Source: Pedosphaera sp. (GTDB lineage Bacteria; Verrucomicrobiota; Verrucomicrobiae; Limisphaerales; Pedosphaeraceae). Taken from it: a DNA stretch of 6,258 nt. Shown here piece after piece: positions 1-6,217 of the stretch. The notes under the pieces were generated by a model. The model saw only the letters and a list, made by a program, of their open reading frames with translations, ran no database searches and was not told where the DNA came from. The DNA is taken from contig JAQGPB010000420.1 of assembly GCA_028293265.1 (NCBI GenBank), forward strand, positions 1-6,258. The letters are read 5' to 3'. Positions within the stretch are counted from its first letter, which is position 1, and each line of letters begins with the position of its first letter. Position numbers and translations under genes: made by a program.

Positions 1-180
1 GTGGGCGGCATCAAGGAAAAAGTGCTGGCCGCGGCGCGTTTCGGCATCAAGCGTGTCATCCTGCCGGATCAGAACCGCACCGATTGGGAGGAAGTTCCGG
101 CCGAGGTGCGCAAGAAAATGTCGGCGCATTTTGTGAAGCACATCTCGGAACTGGTGCCGCTGGCGTTAAGGCCGAAATAA
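1..180 (+). CDS. lon: Lon-type ATP-dependent serine protease (endopeptidase La), C-terminal end only
   Basis: Reading frame 1 is open from the first base to the TAA at 178-180 and gives 59 residues; the gene begins before the window. It starts with VGGIKEKVLAAARFGIKRVI, followed by LPDQNRTDWEEVPAEVR and a tail with HFVKHISELVPLAL. This is the well-known end of the Lon proteolytic domain (compare GGLKEKLLAA, then LEEIP and V..AL in Escherichia coli Lon). The first lysine of GGIKEK, at bases 13-15, corresponds to the lysine of the Ser-Lys catalytic dyad, so the active-site half visible here is intact. Lon is a cytoplasmic hexameric AAA+ protease that degrades misfolded and some regulatory proteins. 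The protein ends soon after the last helix, without a long tail. The next gene starts 12 bases downstream, suggesting co-transcription. The GTG at position 1 is an internal valine codon, not a start. Confidence 0.95.
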   Translation: MGGIKEKVLAAARFGIKRVILPDQNRTDWEEVPAEVRKKMSAHFVKHISELVPLALRPK

Positions 181-189
181 AGGAAAGGG
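181..189 (+). promoter_or_regulatory. Ribosome binding site of the LolA-like gene
   Basis: The purine run AGGAAAGGG starts right after the lon stop codon and ends three bases before the ATG at 193. It contains AGGA and AAGGG cores at usable distances. It supports the ATG at 193 as the true start and fits translation from a lon read-through transcript. It is the only clear Shine-Dalgarno sequence in the window. Confidence 0.7.
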
Positions 190-192
190 CAA

Positions 193-957
193 ATGTCCAA
201 AGCCCAACGTTTAGCATCGGCGTTGATTTTTCTGCTCTTGGCTCTTTTTGCAATTGAGAGTTCGCCCGCGCAGGACAATCCCACCGGGCCGGAAGCCGGG
301 CGCGAACTGGCGGCGCAGTTGCGGGCGATGCAGCCGACCGAGGACGTGAAATGGCGCGGGACTTTGAAAATCTCGGGCCGCGATCATAAAACCGCGTCGG
401 TGCCGATCTTGTGCGAAACAACCCCGGGAGAACCCAATTGGTCGGTGATGTATCTGGCGGCTGCGACGCCCGCCGCCGGCGCGGAAAAGTTGACTGTCAT
501 TTTTTCCACCAATGCGCCCAATCAATATATCTATGCGCGGGCGGCTTCGCCGGATGCGCCGCTGGGCGAGCCAAAGATTTTGACCGGCGCGGAAGCGGAC
601 ATTCCGCTGGCGGGTTCGGATTTTTGGCTGTCCGATCTGGGTTTTGAATTTTATCACTGGCCGGACCAGGTGCGGCTGCCGGGCCAAATGCGCCGGGGGC
701 GTCCGTGCTATGTGCTGCAGAGCAACAATCCGCATCCCGCGCCGGATGGCTACTCGCGCGTGGTGACGTGGGTGGACCGGGAATCAGGCCAGCCGATAAT
801 TGCAGAAGCCTATGGGTCCAACAAAAAATTGCTGAAGGAATTTGAACTGGGCAGCGTGGCCAAGGTAAATGGCCGTTACCAGGTGAAGGACCTGAAAATG
901 TTCGACCGGAAAACCGGCTCGCGAACTTACCTGGATTTCGATTTACAAAGCCAATAA
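193..957 (+). CDS. Exported LolA-like outer-membrane lipoprotein-sorting family protein
   Basis: The protein has 254 residues. Residues 1-26 look like a Sec signal peptide: MSKAQR, a hydrophobic core LIFLLLALFAI at 11-21, then S-P-A before Q27. There is no lipobox cysteine, so a soluble periplasmic protein is expected. The mature part reads as alternating beta strands, such as VKWRGTLKISG and LTVIFSTN. It has the motif GSDFWLSDLGFEFYHWPDQ at 141-159 and then RPCYVLQSN with C172. The D-F-x-x-x-D-L motif, followed by a (R)-x-C-Y-V-L strand, is typical of the LolA-like family annotated as outer membrane lipoprotein-sorting protein (PF17131 type). The late segment with VTWVDRESGQPIIAEAY and KNGRYQVKDLKMFD-like strands also fits. 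Family members share the fold of LolA/LolB lipoprotein carriers, but binding of lipoproteins or lipids is inferred here. The gene lies 12 bases after lon, probably in the same operon. The fold and family are fairly sure; the cargo is unknown. Confidence 0.75.
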   Translation: MSKAQRLASALIFLLLALFAIESSPAQDNPTGPEAGRELAAQLRAMQPTEDVKWRGTLKISGRDHKTASVPILCETTPGEPNWSVMYLAAATPAAGAEKLTVIFSTNAPNQYIYARAASPDAPLGEPKILTGAEADIPLAGSDFWLSDLGFEFYHWPDQVRLPGQMRRGRPCYVLQSNNPHPAPDGYSRVVTWVDRESGQPIIAEAYGSNKKLLKEFELGSVAKVNGRYQVKDLKMFDRKTGSRTYLDFDLQSQ

Positions 958-1070
958 GTCAGATCCATCCGTGGTTGGCTACTGCATCATTCCAGCTTAG
1001 TCGTGCTGGCATGGGCAGGTTGCCTGTGCTGCTGGCTCAAATTTGGACCCTACCTCAGCTCCGAAGTTGA

Positions 1071-1099
1071 TTGACAATCGTCGCAAGATAGGGAACAAT
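1071..1099 (+). promoter_or_regulatory. Candidate sigma70-type promoter for the DUF1800-DUF1501 unit
   Basis: A perfect TTGACA (-35) lies at 1071-1076 and AACAAT (-10; four of six consensus bases, including the important second A and final T) at 1094-1099. The spacing is the ideal 17 bases. Transcription would start near 1106 and give a leader of about 120 bases before the ATG at 1225. The -35 box lies inside a perfect 11-base palindrome, GATTG-A-CAATC (1069-1079), which could be an operator half or chance. No experimental support exists, and promoter consensus in this phylum is poorly known. Confidence 0.45.
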
Positions 1100-1118
1100 T
1101 TCCGACATCATGCCTCGC

Positions 1119-1169
1119 CGACGCTTTTTGGGCGGCTTCCACGGGCTTCGGTTTACGACAAAAGCGTCG
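1119..1169 (+). promoter_or_regulatory. Long inverted repeat / stem-loop in the leader of the DUF1800 gene
   Basis: CGACGCTTTTTG at 1119-1130 pairs with CAAAAGCGTCG at 1159-1169. This gives 11 base pairs with a single bulged T and a 28-base loop. It lies downstream of the candidate promoter and is followed by the T-rich stretch TTGTTCTTT at 1170-1178. In RNA this could act as an attenuator or 5' stabilising stem-loop; in DNA it could be a protein-binding inverted repeat. The pairing is seen directly; the function is inferred. The T tract is interrupted, so it is not a textbook terminator. Confidence 0.45.
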
Positions 1170-1189
1170 TTGTTCTTTCAACCGTCACC

Positions 1190-1209
1190 TCACCGGTTCG
1201 CGCCGGTGG
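1190..1209 (+). promoter_or_regulatory. Small hairpin just before the DUF1800 gene start
   Basis: CACCGG at 1191-1196 pairs with CCGGTG at 1203-1208 around a six-base loop TTCGCG; a T-G wobble at 1190/1209 can extend the stem. It ends 15 bases before the ATG at 1225. The only Shine-Dalgarno-like bases nearby (GGTGG, 1205-1209) fall in its 3' arm, too far from the ATG to be a normal site. It may influence translation initiation, but a six-pair stem in GC-rich DNA can also arise by chance. Confidence 0.3.
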
Positions 1210-1224
1210 CAACTCTCTCGTGAA

Positions 1225-4200
1225 ATGAAGCTTTCTCTATTCCGCTCAAAACGGGGCTGTGTCGCGTCGTTGAAAATTCTCGTGTTCACACTCGCCTGCC
1301 TCGCGCTCGGTTCCGGTCCCGCCCGGGCCCAGATGGTTGACCTTAACGGCAACGGCATCAGCGATGTTTGGGAATGGGTTTATGGCAGCTACGGCATTGA
1401 TCCGACCCAGGATGCTGACGGAGATGGCTTTTCCAATCTTCAGGAAGCCATCGCGGGCACCAACCCGTTCGACTCCAATTCCTTCCCGCATGTGACCTTC
1501 ACCATCACGGGCACAAACTTAAACGTAAGCATCGCCTGCGCGTTGGGGAAAGCTTATCAGTTGCAAAGCGTCGGGTCGGTGGGCGGGACCAACTGGGTGA
1601 CTGAATCCAATGCAGTCGCGCGGACCGGGACCAATATCATCTTCACCGCGCCGATGTCCGGCGCCACGAAGTTTTACCGCATTGCGGTCGGGGATGTGGA
1701 CACGGACGGCGACGGCGTGAATGATTGGGAAGAATATCAACTCGGCTTGGACCCGAACAACCCGCTCAGCAACGGCCAGCAGGATTCCACCGGCCAGGCG
1801 ATGAACGATTATGCCTATGTCACCGGCAAACTGGCGCAGCAGAATCGCGTCACCATCACCGCCGCCGACGGGGTGACGACGCAGCCCGACTCGGGGCAGT
1901 CGCCGACCGACTTGGGTGCGTTTGTGGTGACTCGCGGCGGTTTCGCGCTGAACGCGATTGATATCAATCTTGGCCCGGCCTCGCCTGGTCCCGGCGTGGC
2001 GGCATTGGGCGTGGATTATCAACCCCCGCCTTCCTATGTGCATTTCCCGGTTGGGATGACATCGCTCCAGCTTCCGGTGCGGCCGCTGGCCAACACCAGC
2101 CTGGTGACGCCGGTCGTGGCCACGTTGAATGTGCTGCCCGGCACGGGATATACCGTCGGCAGCGCGAGCAATGCGAGCGTGGTCATTTATCCCTCGGCCA
2201 CCGCGAACGGCACGGGGCTGCTCGGGCAGTATTACACCAACTCCAGCGCGACTTATACAAACAGCCTTAATTTCAGAGCCACCAATTTATTTTTGACGCG
2301 GATTGATCCCGCGGTTGATTTCATTTGGTCCACCAATCTGACGCCCAACTTGAGCAACGGCGCTTACACCGTGCGCTGGACGGGACAGGTGCGCCCGCAA
2401 TATTCGGAAAACTACATCTTCGACACGGGCACGGACGATGGGGTGAAGCTCTGGGTCAACGACCAGTTGCTCATAGATAAATGGCAGAGCCAAGGATTGA
2501 CCGATTGGACCAATACCATCTCGCTCCAGGCAGGCGTGCGTTACGATCTCAAAATGGAGTATCTCCAGGTTACCGGCTCGGCGCAGGCGCACCTGTATTG
2601 GTACAGTCCCAGCCAGTCGCGGCAGATCATACCCTCCACCTGTTTGTATGCGACCAACAGCGCGGGCGGTTCCAACGCCCCTGCCGCGATCACCAGTGCG
2701 CTTTACGCCGTTGCGTACTTGGGCGTGCCTTTCAGCTACAATGTGACCGGCGCAAATACACCGTTGGGCTACTCGGCAGGCGGGCTGCCGCCGGGGCTTG
2801 GTTTTAATCCGGCTACAGGTTTGATCAGCGGCGTGCCGAATCTGGCGGGCAGCTATCCCGTCATGCTTACCACCAGCAACGCCATCGGCGGGGGCGCGTC
2901 GGTGGTGAACATCCAGGTGATTGACAGCGGCAGTTCGGTGACGCGCGAAATCTGGACCAACATCGCGGGCATCAACATCTCCGACATTCCCACCAGCACC
3001 CCGGCCAGCCTCACCAATTTTCTCGGCACGTTCGAAGGCATCACGAATTACGGCGACAATTACGGCGAGCGGGTCCGCGGTTATTTCACCGCGCCGGTGA
3101 CGGGCAATTATTACTTCTGGATCGCCGGCAGCGATTCCGCGCAACTGTGGATTTCCGACGATAACGATCCCGTAAACAAAGTCCTCCGCGCCTTCGTCAC
3201 CCCCACGAACAATCCGCCGTTGCTGGAAAATGGCACCGGCCCGCGCCAATGGAACTGGCAGCCGAGCCAGCAGTCCCCCTGGCTCACGCTAACCGCCGGG
3301 CAGCAATATTATGTCGAGATTCTGCACAAGGCGGGCGTCGGCACGAATGACAATTGGGCCGTCGGCTGGCTGCAGGACCCGAGCGGCACCAATACCGCCC
3401 CGACCGGCGTCGTGCCCGGCTATGCGTTGTCGCGCTATTTTCCGCCGCTGCCCACGGCCATCCCGGGCACGCTCTACACCGCGAACATGCTGGCAATCGC
3501 GGGCGTGAACAGCACCGCCGTTGGCTCGGCCACGTTGCGCCTGAGCGCGGACGGTTCGCAGGCGGTGCTCAAGTACACGGTCAACGGCATTTCGGGCGGG
3601 CATGTGGACCATATTTATTCCGATCCGTATTTGAACGATCCCACGGTGCTGATGTACGACATCGCCGCCGCGCCCCAGCAGCCAGATGGCAGTTATATCT
3701 GGCAAATAAAGCCAACCGGCCCGCTCTCGGCGGCGGACATCCTTGAGATCATCGCCGAAAACAAGGCTTCGATTGTCATCCAAACTCCGGCCAATCCCGC
3801 CGGCGAAATCAGCGGCCATTTCACCCTGGCCAACGGGGCGCAGATTTTCACGCCGCCGCCCGCGCCGCCAGTGTGGGCCGATGATCACGCGGACTCAAAT
3901 GCGGCCGTGCGTTTCCTGACCCAGGCAACTTTCGGCGCCAATTCCAATGACATCGCCCTGGTGCAATCGCTGGGTTATGATGGCTGGATCAGCAACCAGT
4001 TTTCCCTGCCGGTCACGCACCATTTGCCGCTCGTGCTGGCCAACTTCAGCGCTGATCCGAGCAATCCTTATCCGAGCACGCTCTGGTTCAACACCTGGTG
4101 GCAACAGTCGGTCACTGCTCCGGACCAATTGCGCCAGCGGGTGGCGTTTGCGCTGAGCGAGATCATGGTCATTTCCGAAAATGGCGTGCTGCAGGACAAC

Positions 4201-6213
4201 GCCCGCGCGCTTTCCTCCTATTACGATACGCTGCTCGACAATTCGTTCGGCAATTACCGCGCGCTGCTTAAAGCCGTGACGCTCACGCCCGGGATGGGTC
4301 TCTATCTCAACATGCAGGGCAACGACCAGGGCAACATCATCACCGGCATCCATGCCAACGAAAATTTCGCGCGCGAAATCCAGCAACTGTTCTCCGTCGG
4401 CCTCAACCGCCTCTGGCCGGACGGCACGCTGGTTTTGAATTCCCAAGGCAATCTTTCGCCGACCTACAATCAAAATGTCATCATGGGTTTCGCGAGTGTT
4501 TTCACCGGCTGGACTTATTATCAGACGAACCAGGCCAATGGACGGCTGCCCACCGGATTTTTCCCCAGCGGCAATTACACCAATCCAATGGTGTGCGTTC
4601 CGACCCACCATGATCACGGCACCAAACTGCTGCTCGACAATGTGATGCTGCCCGCCGCACAGGGCCTCCAGACCAGCACGGCCAATGTGGCGTTTGACAA
4701 TTACGCCTTGCAGGACCTCGAATCCGCGATGGATTCACTTTACAACCATCAAAACATCGGGCCGTTCATCTGCCGCCAGCTCATCCAGCGCCTCGTCACG
4801 AGCAATCCCAATCGCGATTATCTGTATCGTGTGGTGCAAAAGTTCAATGACAACGGCTCGGGCGTTCGCGGCGACATGCAGGCCGTCATCCGGGCGATCC
4901 TGCTTGATTACGAGGCGCGGGGGACAAATTTTCTTTCCGTTCCATCCTATGGCAAGCAGCGCGAACCGCTGGTGCGCATCACCGAAATCGCGCGCGCTTT
5001 CCCATCACCTACCGGCCTCAGCGGGACCTACGCCGAGAACGGCGACCGCCCGATCTCCATTACCAATGCGACCGCGCATCGGTTGAACAACGGCGATACC
5101 GTGGAGCTCACTTTCACCGACACGTCGGGAAATCCCTCGCCGGTTAATCAAGCTTACAGCGTCACGGTCACCGGTACTAACACCTTTACCGTCAATGCCC
5201 CCAACTTGCTGGCCGGCACTTATACGCAGGCCACCAATACCATCACTGTCACCGTCGGCGGCCATGGCCTGCTGGCGGGCAACGCGGCTTATCTGGCATT
5301 CCCCAGCGGTGGCGCGGTCAGCGGACTTTACTTGGTGGCGACGGCAAGCACCAATTCCAGTTCCATCTTTACGGTGAGCACGCCGGACGGGGCAACCCGC
5401 TCGGGGAGCTGCCTGTTGCCCAAAATTTCCGCGAGCGGCTTCGTTCAATCCGGCACGAACGTCACGGTCTATTGCTCCGGGCCGCATGGTCTGAGCACGA
5501 ATGAAACGCTGTTCCTGAATTTCTCCACCACTTTCCCGACGGATGGCCAGTACCAGGTGGCGACTATTCCCGATGCCACGCATTTCACCATCCATACGAC
5601 GAACTCAGTCAACCAGACCCAAAGCGGCTTCACCGCTTATCCGCTCGGCGCACCCGCGCTCACCCGTTCCGGCACGGTTGGCGTGCGGGAAAGCACCTGG
5701 AACATGGGTTACACCGACACGAGTTCGAGTTCGAGCCTGTCGCAATCGCCGCTGCGTTCGCCCACGGTGTTCAACTTCTTCTTCCCGAATTTTGAATTCC
5801 CGGGCGCGCTGGCGTCGGCGGGATTGACCACGCCGGAATTTCAACTCACCTCGGACACGAGCGTGGCGTTGCAGTTGAATTTTCTCCAGGGCGGCCTCCT
5901 CGGCAACACGGGAAACACGAACGGCCTGAGCAGCTTCAGCGGCGGCAATGGCGGAATTGTCCTGGATCTCGGCCAATGGATGACCACCAATTATACTTCA
6001 GCCACCGGCTTGCCCGGCCTGGTGGACAGTCTGGGCAGCAGGTTGCTCGCAGGGCAGTTGTCCCCCAACGCCCGCGCCGACATCATCAGCTATGTCGGCA
6101 ACACAACCAATTTTGGCTACAGCACGCCGCCGACCCAGACCCAGATGCGCGACCGCGTCCGTGCCGTGGTGCATCTGCTCGTGACCTCGCCGGACTTCAC
6201 CATCCAACAATAA
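1225..6213 (+). CDS. Giant secreted DUF1800 protein with calcium-loop, Calx-beta, PA14, Ig and CHRD-like modules
   Basis: The protein has 1662 residues. The ATG at 1225 is the first possible start after an in-frame TGA at 1072. It opens a Sec signal peptide with core ILVFTLACLALG (18-29) and A-R-A before Q36. EF-hand/TSP3-like loops lie at 39-50, 63-74 and 159-170 (DxDGDG type, closing Glu), with a beta-sandwich (88-155) between them. Then come a Calx-beta-like domain (206-322), PA14 (331-476; D404-D405-G406 and LWVN), a putative Ig domain (486-566; LPPGLGFNPATGLISGVP), a second PA14-like domain (573-738) and a CHRD-like domain (748-870; NPAGEISGHF). DUF1800 occupies 887-1662. Its hallmarks include RFLTQATFG (896-904), LRQRVAFALSEI (969-980), ENFAREIQQLFSVGL (1046-1060), FTGW (1093-1096), HHDHGTK (1128-1134), RQLIQRLVTSNP (1184-1195), YGKQREPLVR (1242-1251), QSPLRSPTVFNFF (1507-1519) and RVRAVVHLLVTSPDF. 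About 220 residues are inserted between the last two blocks. DUF1800 function is unknown; a surface role is inferred. No clear ribosome binding site or C-terminal anchor is visible. Confidence 0.9.
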   Translation: MKLSLFRSKRGCVASLKILVFTLACLALGSGPARAQMVDLNGNGISDVWEWVYGSYGIDPTQDADGDGFSNLQEAIAGTNPFDSNSFPHVTFTITGTNLNVSIACALGKAYQLQSVGSVGGTNWVTESNAVARTGTNIIFTAPMSGATKFYRIAVGDVDTDGDGVNDWEEYQLGLDPNNPLSNGQQDSTGQAMNDYAYVTGKLAQQNRVTITAADGVTTQPDSGQSPTDLGAFVVTRGGFALNAIDINLGPASPGPGVAALGVDYQPPPSYVHFPVGMTSLQLPVRPLANTSLVTPVVATLNVLPGTGYTVGSASNASVVIYPSATANGTGLLGQYYTNSSATYTNSLNFRATNLFLTRIDPAVDFIWSTNLTPNLSNGAYTVRWTGQVRPQYSENYIFDTGTDDGVKLWVNDQLLIDKWQSQGLTDWTNTISLQAGVRYDLKMEYLQVTGSAQAHLYWYSPSQSRQIIPSTCLYATNSAGGSNAPAAITSALYAVAYLGVPFSYNVTGANTPLGYSAGGLPPGLGFNPATGLISGVPNLAGSYPVMLTTSNAIGGGASVVNIQVIDSGSSVTREIWTNIAGINISDIPTSTPASLTNFLGTFEGITNYGDNYGERVRGYFTAPVTGNYYFWIAGSDSAQLWISDDNDPVNKVLRAFVTPTNNPPLLENGTGPRQWNWQPSQQSPWLTLTAGQQYYVEILHKAGVGTNDNWAVGWLQDPSGTNTAPTGVVPGYALSRYFPPLPTAIPGTLYTANMLAIAGVNSTAVGSATLRLSADGSQAVLKYTVNGISGGHVDHIYSDPYLNDPTVLMYDIAAAPQQPDGSYIWQIKPTGPLSAADILEIIAENKASIVIQTPANPAGEISGHFTLANGAQIFTPPPAPPVWADDHADSNAAVRFLTQATFGANSNDIALVQSLGYDGWISNQFSLPVTHHLPLVLANFSADPSNPYPSTLWFNTWWQQSVTAPDQLRQRVAFALSEIMVISENGVLQDNARALSSYYDTLLDNSFGNYRALLKAVTLTPGMGLYLNMQGNDQGNIITGIHANENFAREIQQLFSVGLNRLWPDGTLVLNSQGNLSPTYNQNVIMGFASVFTGWTYYQTNQANGRLPTGFFPSGNYTNPMVCVPTHHDHGTKLLLDNVMLPAAQGLQTSTANVAFDNYALQDLESAMDSLYNHQNIGPFICRQLIQRLVTSNPNRDYLYRVVQKFNDNGSGVRGDMQAVIRAILLDYEARGTNFLSVPSYGKQREPLVRITEIARAFPSPTGLSGTYAENGDRPISITNATAHRLNNGDTVELTFTDTSGNPSPVNQAYSVTVTGTNTFTVNAPNLLAGTYTQATNTITVTVGGHGLLAGNAAYLAFPSGGAVSGLYLVATASTNSSSIFTVSTPDGATRSGSCLLPKISASGFVQSGTNVTVYCSGPHGLSTNETLFLNFSTTFPTDGQYQVATIPDATHFTIHTTNSVNQTQSGFTAYPLGAPALTRSGTVGVRESTWNMGYTDTSSSSSLSQSPLRSPTVFNFFFPNFEFPGALASAGLTTPEFQLTSDTSVALQLNFLQGGLLGNTGNTNGLSSFSGGNGGIVLDLGQWMTTNYTSATGLPGLVDSLGSRLLAGQLSPNARADIISYVGNTTNFGYSTPPTQTQMRDRVRAVVHLLVTSPDFTIQQ
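5053..5592 (+). repeat. Three divergent beta-rich protein repeats inserted in the DUF1800 domain
   Basis: Three related segments occur at residues 1277-1323, 1338-1384 and 1411-1456 of the giant protein (bases 5053-5193, 5236-5376 and 5455-5592). Each has an opening I/V-T-V/I strand, then His-(Gly/Arg)-Leu with H1285, H1347 and H1421. A turn with Gly/Asn follows, then a hydrophobic strand ending in Phe (F1297, F1359, F1433), a Tyr-x-Val strand (Y1311, Y1369, Y1443) and a closing Phe-Thr-Val/Ile (F1321, F1382, F1454). The similarity is at protein level only; the DNA copies are well diverged. The pattern resembles the HGL..GD...Y.V...FT modules in some phage and secreted bacterial proteins that databases label FCCH-like. 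That comparison is from memory and unverified. Confidence 0.65.
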
Positions 6214-6217
6214 CTTT

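Larger units (their letters stand above)
958..1224. other. Intergenic region, 267 bases, regulatory leader of the DUF1800 gene
   Basis: No convincing gene lies here. The 5' half holds two weak potential hairpins: CCAGC at 992-996 pairs with GCTGG at 1005-1009, and CAGG at 1016-1019 pairs with CCTG at 1023-1026. Neither is followed by a T run, so no intrinsic terminator can be claimed for the lon/LolA-like unit. The 3' half contains a candidate promoter, a long inverted repeat and a small hairpin next to the start codon, listed separately. I see no tRNA, insertion-sequence end or known riboswitch. Confidence 0.6.

Noticed and set aside
211..735. A 174-codon minus-strand open frame opposite the LolA-like gene.
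   Set aside because: The plus-strand gene has a ribosome binding site, a signal peptide and family motifs. The reverse frame has low-complexity, Arg-rich sequence.
992..1027. Possible terminator after the LolA-like gene (two short hairpins).
   Set aside because: The stems are only four to five base pairs and no T run follows, so they do not meet the pattern of an intrinsic terminator.
1119..1178. Reading the long inverted repeat as insertion-sequence ends or a miniature transposable element.
   Set aside because: Only 28 bases separate the arms, and I found no flanking target duplication or transposase. A local stem-loop is the simpler reading.
1043..1228. A 61-codon frame starting with TTG whose stop overlaps the ATG of the DUF1800 gene (ATGA), suggesting a leader peptide.
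   Set aside because: It has a rare start codon, no ribosome binding site, no recognisable composition or motif, and it spans the candidate promoter and the inverted repeat. The ATGA overlap alone is weak evidence.
2287..3249. A 320-codon open frame on the minus strand inside the giant gene.
   Set aside because: It is antisense to clear PA14, Ig and second PA14 coding sequence. Its translation is Arg/Ala/Gly-rich with no domain, as expected for a reverse-frame shadow in GC-rich DNA.
3895..4617. A 240-codon minus-strand open frame, with others at 3289-3888 and 5005-5595.
   Set aside because: All lie opposite strongly conserved DUF1800 or CHRD-like sequence, lack ribosome binding sites and show no recognisable protein motifs.
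5014..5664. Reading the DUF1800 insertion as a recent mobile insertion or an intein.
   Set aside because: The frame is continuous, the composition resembles the rest of the gene, there are no terminal repeats, and no intein splicing motifs (starting Cys/Ser with terminal His-Asn) are visible at the borders.
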